Source of the DNA: Diatrype stigma
Taxonomy: Eukaryota > Ascomycota > Sordariomycetes > Xylariales > Diatrypaceae
Length of the DNA: 36,272 bases
Direction of reading: 5' to 3'
Assembly: GCA_022225965.2 (NCBI GenBank)
Contig: JAKJXP020000191.1
Coordinates: 1-36,272 of the forward strand
The position numbers were made by a program, and so were the translations under genes. Under the pieces are notes generated by a model. It worked only from the letters and a program-made list of their open reading frames with translations. It was not told the DNA's origin and did not search any database. Each line of letters starts with the position of its first letter. Position 1 is the first letter of the stretch. Below, piece by piece: positions 1-9,635 of this stretch.

Positions 1-29
<29 letters not shown>
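1..29. repeat. C homopolymer at contig start
   Basis: An uninterrupted run of 29 C residues opens the window. The far end has a matching C run on the same strand. A biological poly-C tract at both ends is unlikely. Homopolymer stalling or two-colour-chemistry poly-G artefacts at contig ends are the simpler explanation. Confidence 0.95.
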
Positions 30-31
<2 letters not shown>

Positions 32-330
32 ACACCATTCTTTCTAGTTCGTCTACCACGGGACAGGGTGAGCTAAGTGCCGCCACTGTACGAGATGCCA
101 TCGTTGCCTCGCGGACGCGACCATTTTGGTCGCGACCCCCTCTCTATTCCCAAACCCGGTGAGAACTTACCATGCGGTATTATTATCATTGCAGGATGGC
201 GACGTGACGCGAAGCGAGGCGAGCCATGCCAAAACAAGATGCCATCGTTGCCATTCGGTTGAGTGACCCCTAAGTATATTCGACCCCCTTTTCTTTTACG
301 CCTCCTCATCCCCTGTAACCAAATCCCAGA
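30..330. other. 3' flank of lgd1, no gene seen
   Basis: No convincing coding region is seen here. A 15-bp direct repeat (GATGCCATCGTTGCC) lies at 94-108 and again at 238-252. The palindromic core GGTCGCGACC lies near 127-136. The lgd1 3' untranslated region and terminator should fall in this stretch. Confidence 0.5.
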
Positions 331-1761
331 TCAAATCTTTTCGCCCTCCAGGATGGGCCTGGCCTCGTCCGTTTTCCACCAGCTGACGCCCTCCTTCCCA
401 GGATACTCAAACCTGTCCATGCTCTCGGGCTTCATCTCGACGCTGTAGCCGGGCTCTTTGGGGGTCTGGTAGTAGCCGTCCTTGATGACGGAGGGGTGGA
501 GAAAGTGCTCGTGTAGGTGGTCGACATACTCGAGCACAGACAGCTTGCCGGTAACGACGACATAGTCAATGGTGCTCAGGTGTTGAGTGTACTCAGGAAG
601 GCCTACTCCACCCGAGTGCGGCACGATGGGTACGCCAAACTTCTTGGCCATGAGTAGCACGGCCAATACCTCATTGACGCCGCCCATGCGGCATGCGTCG
701 ATCTGACAAACATCGATGGCGCCCGACATCAATAGCTGCTTAAAGATAACACGATTCTGACACATCTCGCCCGTGGCAACGCCGATGCCGTGGGGCTTCA
801 GCGCATCGCGCACCGCCTTATGGCCCAATATGTCGTCAGGCGACGTTGGCTCCTCAATGAACCACGGCTTGAAGTCTGCAAGCTGCTTCATGTACTCGAT
901 GGCCTCGGGCACGCTCCATACTTGGTTCGCGTCCACCATGAGCACATTACCCGAATCGAAGCCGATGATCTCCCGCGCGATGCCCAGCCGCCGTCGGTCT
1001 TCCTCAACGCTGCCGCCCACCTTGAGCTTAAAGTGGCGGTAGCCTTTGGCAAGGGTCTCGCGTAGCAGAGCGCGCATCTTGTCCTCGCCATATCCGAGCC
1101 AGCCGGCGCTGGTCGTGTACGCGGGGACAGCACGACTGTTGAGGGCCTCCTGGAAGCGTTGGGTCTTTCCGGCCTCCGTCTCACGGAGCATGGCGACGGC
1201 CTCGTCGGGCGTGATGGCGTCGGTGATGTACCGGAAGTCGATGCAGCGCACGAACTCCTCGGGCGTCATCTCGGCCACAATCTGCCACACCGGCTTGCCG
1301 AGCGTCTTGGCCCACAGGTCCCAGACGGCGTTGACCACGGCGCCCAGCGCTAGGTGGATGACGCCCTTTTCCGGACCGATCCACCGCAGCTGCGAATCGT
1401 TGACTAGGTGGCGCCAGGTCTTACCCCAGTCGGCGACGAGCGACGAGAGCGTACGCCCCTTCAGTCGGTCGCCGAGATGGTTGATGGCTGCGCACACGAT
1501 GTCGTTACCGCGGCCGATGGTAAATGTCTACAGACCCCTAGTTAGACCCTGTCTTACACTCCGTGGTGTGTCTCGTGTTTGGAGGTAGCGTAGTCTTCAA
1601 CTTACCATACCATGGCCTGTGAATTTGGAGTCCGTCTGTAATATACAGTACGCCGAAGAGTAATCGCCCGCAGCATTCATGGCATCAGAACCTGTCTTGT
1701 CGAGGGACGTGGGAAACCGGACGTCCCTTGTGGTCCAGCCAGTAATAGTGACATCGGACAT
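331..1761 (-). CDS. lgd1: L-galactonate dehydratase (enolase superfamily)
   Basis: This cytosolic enzyme dehydrates L-galactonate to 2-keto-3-deoxy-L-galactonate, the second step of fungal D-galacturonate catabolism (lgd1 in Trichoderma, gaaB in Aspergillus). Exon 1 is 1606-1761 (52 codons from ATG). A 78-nt intron (1528-1605, GTAAG...TAG, phase 0) follows, and exon 2 is 331-1527. The joined protein is 450 aa, the length I recall for Trichoderma LGD1, and it aligns to the memory of that protein end to end. Enolase/mandelate-racemase residues are in place: the KLK motif at 219-221, metal ligands D251 (VDANQ), E277/E278 (EEPTSPDD) and E306 (GEMCQN), and H356 (PHSGG). An open reading frame confined to exon 2 would begin with a GTG (valine) and lose the first 62 residues, including the capping-domain start. 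The gene looks intact. The related L-fuconate dehydratase and L-rhamnonate dehydratase are less likely, given the near-collinear match to LGD1. Confidence 0.95.
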
Positions 1762-2548
1762 CGTGGGCGAGCTAGTGGAAGAGTGGACGAACGCTGATAG
1801 GTATGAAATGAGAGATCTGCGGTAGCAACTACAGAGTGCCTAGAAAAACTACTGCAGTGTCCATGGGGACTTGGTGGACGTTCTTATACATTCCGGTAGA
1901 CAAAGGCTGAGCTTTACATCCTAGCGATGGGCGTCTTCATCGTGCCGAGCGTCGGCTATCGTGGGGTTTAGAGGGGTTATAGTGGAGAACATTCGTAGAA
2001 GCCATACATCATACTATACATGCAGTCACGATACTACGTTCGAGGCCCTGGAAACTGGCTCCTGATTGATGGATAAACTCATCGGATGCGGGTTAGTTTT
2101 CCACTAAGAGAGTCCGGGATAAAGCGGGCATGTTAAATGCGACAGTGAGAAACTTAGGGGCTGTACGATACGATTTACTACTTAGCCAACTGACTGCCAG
2201 TCTGAAGTAATAGTACGGATCTGTCCTCCATAGAGTCTGCTCTTATGTGCAGTCATATAAGCGTTTCAACCTTCGTTGGAGTGATATTAAGATAAAATGA
2301 ATCTCGAGCCCATGAGAGTATTTAGTCATATGAAGACAAGCAGCAAAGAGAAGAACATAGGTGACTCTTACTAGCATTGGGCTTGGTCTCGTAATACTGG
2401 GCGAGGTTCAAAACCTCTTCGTGGCACGCATCCAAAAACCCTCACCTTGTTCCATCCACACTAGCTTGAGTGAATTTAAGAGTCGCGACAGAGAAGCAGG
2501 TCCAAGCCGTGAGTCGACAAGGAGAGACTGGATGGTGTGCGTGTCGAG
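1762..2548. other. lgd1 upstream region, no gene seen
   Basis: No open frame here has recognisable protein content. It contains the lgd1 promoter (candidate sites described separately) and otherwise unremarkable intergenic sequence. Confidence 0.5.
1871..1878 (-). promoter_or_regulatory. Candidate galacturonate-responsive element
   Basis: TTGGTGGA lies about 110 bp upstream of the lgd1 start codon. Read on the gene's strand it is TCCACCAA, which fits the CCNCCAA core described for GaaR-type galacturonate-responsive promoters in Aspergillus and Botrytis. A TATA-like TGTATAAG lies slightly further upstream, at about 1884-1891 on the minus strand. That puts the candidate element between the TATA box and the ATG, which is not ideal. 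An 8-base match can arise by chance. Confidence 0.28.
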
Positions 2549-3066
2549 CTACTTTTGAAAAGAACTCCGGATCGGCTCCCTTCGAATCGTTATCTTCATG
2601 ACAGAGGTGCTCGATCTTCCAACGCGCCGGCTGGTACGGACGCGAACTGGGCGAGCGCGAGCGCGAGTGCGGCCCCGTAAGCGTACAAGGGGTGTGCGTT
2701 GACGGCGGCGGCGGCGGCGACCGGGGATTGTAGGGCCTAGGCGTTGGCGATTTTCGGTCCGGATCTTGATGCTACACATGGCGAAGAGCGGCACCATCGC
2801 CGGCCCCCAGCGAATGACATGCGGAAATATGACGCTATCAGGGGCTCGGCCTTGTTGCGCACCTCAATCCGTAGAAGCACGCCGAGGAAAAAGTGCTGGT
2901 CACACGAGAACCACAGCGCGGAAGAGGTGCTGACTAAAGGCGTCACGCGCAGGAGCTGGGCGTCAGCGGGTCGAATAATTGTTTCGAGACCATACGGAGT
3001 AGTGATGCTTATCACTTCTGATTGAACTGCCCGGTATTCTGGCCATGCAGAGATTTCTTGTTTCAT
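2549..3066 (-). pseudogene. Frameshifted relic of a small multi-pass membrane protein
   Basis: A true ATG at 3064-3066 opens a frame with features of a small fungal membrane protein: a helix-like stretch around the residues STSSALWFSCDQHFFLGVLL, then a segment ending YFRMS. Protein-like sequence then jumps frame twice. WGPAMVPLFAMCSI is in a second frame near 2780-2815, and HPLYAYGAALALALAQFASV, another hydrophobic helix, returns in a third place near 2640-2700 after an in-frame TAG. No GT-AG pair explains the first jump. The order of helices recalls small four-helix DUF1772 / anthrone-oxygenase-like proteins, but that is an impression and not a match I can verify. A real gene with sequencing errors is the alternative. 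Confidence 0.4.
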
Positions 3067-5170
3067 GGAGAGTAATAGTCCTTAACTGCTATTGCCAATG
3101 TAATGCAAAAGGCGCCCATGCACAGTAAAGGCGGTACTTGACGGCTTATATCTTAGTCAGAGCGTACACCCTTCCTTCGCACGAAGTATCTGGAAGATTT
3201 GATTCAGTCGACGCCCGAGCCCAATCGTAGGGTCGTAAATAGCATCCATAGGTGATGGCATTGCAGGTCCCGACCTTATATCATCGATCTTTTATATAGG
3301 GCTGGTACGTGCCATGATAACATAGCACGTTCATGTTATATGTACACCCGGAAGCTCTCCTTATGGTTGTAATCCACGAGGCTATATTACTGATACTTAC
3401 CCAGAATCTTCGAGTTATGCGTCGAATAATATATGGGATTCTTAATACAAATATTCGATTAACTAGCTATATTTGCTATTACTAATATACGCACCATGCT
3501 AAAAGTGAAGTGAACTACGAACTACATTAAGTACATCTATAGAGGGCAAGTTCTGAACCAAAACCGAGTCCGCCACTCCCGATCATGCAAGTAGGGTGAC
3601 CGGCCAAGAAAACGAAAAGCACAAGAAAGTAAAAACAAGTCAGTTTCCGATTACCGAGAAAGGTGACGGGCCGCGATCAACCCCGCGCACGACTCGCAGC
3701 CCAGTGCCAACCAAGCATGGCTGTTTGGCATGTTATTAATTTCCCACGAGCCAGAAAGGGGACCGACCGACCGCTGTCTAGCGCAGCTGCAATCATTCCA
3801 TAGGCACTGGTGACTACCGCGCCTGACAGCATGGCGAGGATAAGATGTTCGGCCGTTCACCACATAGCAACCTGTGGATGCCCATCACCAACACCCTACA
3901 TCTGGATCTGCGATTCATCCTTGCAGCGCCCACAGGCTACGCAAACCGTCTACTGATGATGAATCACATACTGCGGCATGAATACCATCTCGGTATCTTA
4001 ATACCTACCAAGCTAGCCTAGGTACACCGTGAAGAATGACTTATACGACGTGGGTAGGCGTATGCGATGCGAACGGGTGCTCGTAGGGCGATAGGCCGAT
4101 ATACCCCTTTACCACCTCAGTTACTGATTTTGTTCATTCTCAGGCCCGTCTACCTACATAGGCATATAACTATAGGGGCTTATTAGGCTAGGTACTTCGA
4201 ATCAACATTCACTTTCATCCTCCCACGTCCTACCTAGGCCAGCTTCGGTAATGTGAAGTCTCGTCGCGTACTGACTATGTAGGATAGTGATGAGAATGTG
4301 CCAGGTAGGCTATGCGAGGTGGTAGCACTACTGTCGTCCGACAGGAGGCTCATTGCTTGTCTGTACGCACGGCGACCTATTAGACTATAAATATTAGTTG
4401 CCGATTGGCTATTTGGCGGTACATCTGGATATTCCTACATAATATAGGTACTTAAGTAGTCATTCTGGGGTGTTGCGTTTCCGGTGGAACGGGGCTTGCC
4501 TCCCTGTCTCCGCATCTGTGCCGCAAACCAGAAGTCATCAGATCTGTATAATTGGCAACAGAGCAGATGCACTTCGTAGAAAAATGCCTACCTACTTAGA
4601 TACATGGCAACAGAACGCTGCGCTCAGCCACCATCACTACGTGATCTCCCCCCGCTGCCGTAGCTGCGCAGCTGCTGCGTTAGTTCCTCGAGGCCTTTCA
4701 TAATCCAGCCGGTCAGTTCGTGAGGGCACGAAGGTATAGGTTCTCGGGCGTTCATGTTACCTACGTTGACAGATCAGGACTTGCGGGCATTGAACCTAGT
4801 CCTCTAGGAGCTCAAGCAGGGCAAATACATGATATATCACTTTACGTACGCATATCATTAACCCCAGCATTCTATTCATCTGATCTACAGGTAGGTGTTG
4901 AGGTATCAAGGTAAAGTGCAAACTTGAAAACTTGAAAACTTGAAAAGCACGAGGCTATATCGATGTTGCTGGTGACTTGTCAGATATGCAGTAGTAAGGG
5001 ACGTATTTACCTACATATATATATACAGTAAAGGCTCGAAAGTGATCTGGTAATGTAACTACCGCATTCCTGGTTAACGCGTTTAGAGGTACGATATTGT
5101 ATTTACGTTAGCCGCTCGAGGGGGGTAAAAGTCGTGGTGGGCCTATGTTTTAAACGCCTTACATACGCAG
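3067..5170. other. Gene-free intergenic stretch
   Basis: I see no supportable gene. The stretch is rich in short CCTACCTA / TAGGTAGG motifs (for example around 4008-4025, 4148-4160, 4184-4193). A 9-bp unit (ACTTGAAAA) is repeated about three times at 4922-4946. The sequence has normal base composition right up to position 5170, where the AT-rich transposon begins. Confidence 0.5.
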
Positions 5171-5196
5171 GTCTTGGCCAGGATCTTTCGCGGTCC
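5171..5196 (+). repeat. Left terminal inverted repeat (26 bp)
   Basis: The 26 bases starting GTCTTGGCCAGGATC are the exact reverse complement of 6736-6761. Unlike the interior, this arm is not visibly mutated. Confidence 0.93.
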
Positions 5197-5949
5197 TTAT
5201 TATTCCGCACTTATAAACCCCATATAATTTATATATACTTTAGGAGATTCTTTTGGTAATTAATTCAATAAAACCATTAAAGCCAAAAGAACAGTTGTTA
5301 CGATAATTTTAGGCGTTTATTTAATAGGCAATACGTTGATTTCCAGAATTCCGTATATTTCTTTAGCATTTGGGCATATTTTTGAAGATCTTTTAAATGT
5401 CCCTTTTATCCATTAAAGATTATTCCTTTTTTGTTAACGCAATAAGCTTTTTCCAATTCGTATAAGGGTTGTTATTAACGTAAGACTTTGCATAATAAAT
5501 CGAGCTTTCGATTGGATTAGTTTCGGAATTATTATGAATTATAATAAAAGAAATGTAGCCTTTGCTTTAAAGCTAGGCCTTTATTTTATAAAAAATATGA
5601 TTCGAATTCCTATTTTGCCATATAATTAGGTTTTTCCGGCTTAGTACGAATTCTGTTAAGGGCATGGCCCATTTTATTATTTCGATGTATTTATCGGAAA
5701 TTATTTTTTTTCGAGGGTCCTTGATTTCATATCAAAAAAGAGGTGATCTTTATTTATTCGCAACTATAAGTGCAAGTAAATGGCATATCTTTTGTTCGTA
5801 ATGCTTAAAAGGGGGTTTGTATTATTGTTGCTGCTATAAACGACTTTTTTAGCGCCGTTGTTGCTTATTTATTTAAACGTTCGATTCGTTAACCGTTTAT
5901 TAGGCTGCATGGTTTTCGGGCTTCTTATATACTCAGCCTTTATTTTTAT

Positions 5950-6500
5950 TCATAAATCCTTAATGTATTTTGTTTAATGAAATAACTTTCGTAATCCATT
6001 CGGGGTTCTTTTAGTATGCAAGACTTATTTCCCGTTCGGCCCGGTAAATGCGTTGTTGTTTTGTAAAGTTACTGAGCTTTGGCTTTTTTATTTTTTTGTA
6101 TCCCTTAATTCTAAAGAGGTTTAAGCGGCGGCGAAAAATGCGAATTAAATAATTCGGATTAACGCCAGTTTTTTTTGCAAGGTTTTGCAAATTTTAACGA
6201 TAACTTTTATATGAATTCGGTATATGGTAATAATGATAATTTATAAATTCGGATTGGGTTTCATCGAATTTGCGTTTTTTAATTCGAGATTAATGGCTAA
6301 TAGGATCGCAAGGGACTTCGTAATGCCGCGTTTTGCCTTTAGGATTTGTTTTTTCGGGCCCCTTTTTTTCGGGAAAGGCATAATTAGGGGTTTTATTAAA
6401 TAATATGTCCCTTTCGGACGATTCCGGTACGTTAAATAGCTTATAAATATGGGCATTCGGAACGTTGCAATTAAAGGCATCATTAAAGGCTTTGGCACTT
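5950..6500 (-). pseudogene. Degraded Tc1-type transposase (DNA-binding half)
   Basis: From 6498 downward, one frame contains KKRGPKKQILKAKRGI, which resembles the GRPKKLT..DKR linker found between the two helix-turn-helix motifs of Tc1/mariner transposases. From 6169, another frame reads VNPNYLIRIFRRRLNL followed by GYKKIKKPKLS at about 6071-6100. That fits the second HTH (Tc3-type) and the 'KKPKLS' junction that precedes the DDE domain. Reading on, AEREISLAY, an in-frame TAA and KNPEWI correspond to the 'A.E..DWT' region. The catalytic DDE half should lie in 5200-5950, but it is too decayed to assign residues. The coding capacity is destroyed by stops. Confidence 0.72.
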
Positions 6501-6735
6501 TATATAACAGTTGCTCGCCATTAATTTTTAAGATTTATATCGCTTATAAGTAAAATTACCAAAAAAAAATCGCAGAAATTCCAGGAAAGCTGTATTTTAT
6601 TTTTTACTTTTTGCTTTATATGGGCATTTAAGGAATTATTATTATCGGCAATGTAGTTGCTGCATAAATAAAGGGTAAAGTTATCGTGTATTTCGTAATT
6701 AAAAGGCGTATTAGTAAGTGGCCTGTATTAGGTAG

Positions 6736-6761
6736 GGACCGCGAAAGATCCTGGCCAAGAC
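6736..6761 (-). repeat. Right terminal inverted repeat (26 bp)
   Basis: The 26 bases ending GATCCTGGCCAAGAC are the exact reverse complement of 5171-5196. Pairing stops abruptly on both the inner and outer sides. Confidence 0.93.
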
Positions 6762-6953
6762 TTAATACGTTCGCATGTTAAGTGGTGCCTGGCAATTTAG
6801 AAGATGTAAGTAAGAATGAGGGAAATCTTGGAGCCGGAATGACTAGCGCGAGAAGTTTAAGACATAAACACGAATAAGCTTTATTTATATATATAAATAA
6901 GTAAGTAATTACTTATATTTACTTAATTATAATGTACGTAATTTTTAAATAAA

Positions 6954-7000
<47 letters not shown>

Positions 7001-7499
7001 ATTATTATTAAATTATTAATTATATATAAAGTAAAAAACTTTTTTTATTTAATTTATATATATAATTATTTATAAATATATAAATATATAAAATATAAAA
7101 TAAATACCTAAGTTAAATTATTAAATAATATTAACTTTTTTATATATTATACTTATTTAAATACTTAAGTACTTAGAAATTATTTATTATTATTATTATA
7201 TTTTTTATTTATAATTAATTAATTTATAATTATATAATAAAATATTAATAAACTTTTTAATATTTTATTATAAATTAGTTTTTTTAATTTATTTAAATAA
7301 ATTTTATTAATTATAAGTAAATAATTATATTAATATTTAAGTTAATAATTATTAATTAAAAGCTAAATGCTTTTCGTTTTAAAGAAGGGGTTTTAACGTT
7401 TTAAGAAATAATAGCCTTAAAAGTTATTTCCGATTATTAGGCATATACTTTATAGGCGTTTATAAAGGCATTATACATAGGCCGAAATCTTGTTCCATA
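6762..7499. repeat. Extreme AT-rich low-complexity block with (TA)n run
   Basis: From about 6880 to 7370 nearly every base is A or T. A pure (TA)n tract runs about 6956-6996 and is followed by (ATT)n. No coding content is visible. The block abuts the transposon but lies outside its repeat. It may be a second, fully RIP-degraded repeat or plain simple-sequence DNA. 7371-7499 is AT-rich with isolated GC islands, like the transposon interior. Confidence 0.8.
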
Positions 7500-9635
7500 G
7501 TGCATGAATTGCCCTATAAGGTTCCATATCGTACAACGTCGTCGATTGATTGGTTAATTCTTCAAAGTCTGACCATAGCCGCAATAGCTTATGGCCTGAA
7601 CGTCAGTGCTTCAGGGCTTAGGTCCCAGTGCTTCAGAAGTTGTAACGGCTGGCAAAGCGCTGGAGCAACAAAAGTACATACATCTGGGGCAATTCACACA
7701 CTATTATGTACTATATGTGTGGCTGTATGTATGGTCGGCCTTAAGGTAACTATGGTTTTGCCGCTTTGGAGGTAGTTAGACCCTGTTTCTGCACTAACAC
7801 AACAATTGCCTGCGCGCCGTCACGCCGTCACGCCGACGCCGTGCGCATGTGCGCATGTGCGCATGTGCGCCTGGATAGTTCTAAAATCCGGGGATGCATT
7901 AAATGCCTACCTACATTTGTAGGTGTTGAAAACACCCAATACAGCGTTTGGCCGGTGAACCACCACCTACCTAGGTAATAGATATGGTAGAAGGAATCGA
8001 GTGCGTGGTCGTATGCTACAACGCATATAAGCAGCATATAAGCATGTGACTTAGGTAGTGAGTTCCAGATACCTAGGAGAGGTGCAGTAGGTATTCACCA
8101 GTGGCTGTCCTCCAAGACACTCCATTCCGACACTGTTGAGTTAGTCAGGTAGCGTTCGCTATCCTGCGTGCAGTGCCCACTGTTCAACGCCCGGTGAACA
8201 CCTAGGTAGGTACTTGAGTCTAAAACTCATAGAGGTATGTAGGTAGGCATTGAATATTCTCATATTGAATGCCGTATTCGCCCAGTCTTGACTTGCTTGC
8301 AGGTTGTTCAGTCGGTCTTTTTATGGCATCCTGTCAGTTTGTTAGTTTGCGGCTAGGGTAAATACATGACTATAGGTACGTAGGTAGTGACTATGTATGT
8401 ACTACAGGTAGTGAGTTTGCGACTGCAATGGAATATGCAGGTAGTTAAGCACGGGCTTGACTCCCGAGGTCCTATTACTAAATTACTACATATGTAGTAA
8501 GTGCCTGCCAACTTGAAGGTACGTACGTACCTATGTAGTTAGCTCCTTCCAGTCATGCCCAATCACCTCCAGTTGTCGTAACCAAAAATTCGCTCCCTCC
8601 ACTTATTATTCACTCACCCACTCGCCCACTGTAATCAAACAGGCAAGGCAAGGCAGGCGACAGGGCACCAGCGCAATCAGGCACTATAACCCACCAAGTC
8701 ACTAATAAACCTAGTCACTAACCACTGAACCATTCAATCCCTTCCGCCGCCCGTAAACCTCCTCCATCATCTGCCCGCCTCTCCTGGTCCCGTCCCTGTC
8801 TATGTGTCTGTCTCTGCCTAGACTACGTAGGTAGTTCGTTACACGTCTCCGTCTTCGTCTCCTTCTTCGTCTCCTTCGTCTCTGTCGTCGAGCCAGCCTC
8901 TTCTCCCTCTCCCTTGTCCGTGCGCTCGCATGCGGATAACACACACACACCCACAACACGCGTTAGATCAGAGGCCCGACGTTCGTACTTTTGTGCTGAC
9001 TACCTAGTCGGCCAGAAAGGCAAATTCGTCAGACACCAGACACCAGGCACCAGACACCAAACAACAGACCCCTACTCCTAAAGAATAGCCAGTCCCTACC
9101 ACGGCGGGCAACGGAGCCAACACACGCGGGCTTGCGTTTTCTCCATACTTTCCTTCTCTCGACATTTTCGTACATTCATGTTCTCGCTTCCCTAGGTCTC
9201 AACGGCAGTCAGGTTAGTGTACATTCTCCGCCAGGGTGGATAAGGCGAAGACCGACGGGTCGCTCTCTTGCCTCGTTCGTGTCTTATAGCCACCGTTTTG
9301 TCATCATTGTCATTATTGTCATCATTGCCTCCTTCCGCCATCCACCAGCAACGACTACGACCTCGGCAACAAGACCTACCCAGCAAGCCAAGGCACCAAG
9401 CTACCACGACATCGGGTCGAACGAACATTTCAAGAATCCGGCGTCCAAGCCACTATTGCAGGCAAACAATACACAATAGGAGGTCGCCAGAGACACGAAG
9501 TCACGGAAAGAAGCAAGCAAACAACAAGTCACTAAGTGCATGGTTTACTATATAGTCTGCCTTATCGACGTCGAGATATCCTAGGCCCCCCACGCCTTTG
9601 ATTGTCCGCCATTCCCCTCACCACAAACCACACCC
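7500..9635. other. Intergenic region and cdc4 promoter/5' leader
   Basis: No supportable gene is seen. There are many TAGGTAGG / CCTACCTA motifs (for example 7908-7925, 7967-7978, 8200-8214, 8237-8247, 8518-8540). A CGTCTC/CTTCGTCTC simple repeat lies at about 8847-8890, and CAGACACC-like repeats at about 9029-9065. The segment from roughly 8900 onward, pyrimidine-rich and then A/C-rich, is likely the promoter and long 5' untranslated leader of cdc4. Open frames inside it lack family features. Confidence 0.5.
7843..7870. repeat. Tandem octamer GCGCATGT, 3.5 copies
   Basis: GCGCATGT repeats three and a half times. It is immediately preceded (about 7818-7841) by a related octameric repeat of CACGCCGT. 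These are two adjacent 8-bp microsatellites in non-coding DNA. Confidence 0.85.

Larger units (their letters stand above)
5171..6761. mobile_element. RIP-degraded Tc1/mariner-like DNA transposon
   Basis: The element is 1591 bp long and bounded by perfect 26-bp terminal inverted repeats. The interior is strikingly AT-rich, with C-to-T and G-to-A style decay, while both flanks have ordinary composition; the change coincides with the repeats. The size fits Tc1/mariner elements. The minus strand carries remains of a Tc1-type transposase, described separately. TA dinucleotides lie 4-5 bp outside each repeat. A TA target duplication is therefore possible, but the exact ends are uncertain by a few bases. 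Multiple stops make it non-autonomous. The RIP interpretation rests on the visible AT bias and was not computed. Confidence 0.85.

Noticed and set aside
7801..7870. CRISPR-like array
   Set aside because: The repeats are contiguous 8-mers without spacers, in a fungal genome.
8711..8959. Arginine-rich small protein on the minus strand
   Set aside because: The poly-Arg run is a translation of the CGTCTC/CTTCGTCTC microsatellite in the cdc4 upstream region; there is no other support.
9132..9479. Possible small gene upstream of cdc4
   Set aside because: It starts from a non-ATG codon, is Ser/Thr-rich low-complexity, and lies in the probable 5' leader of cdc4.
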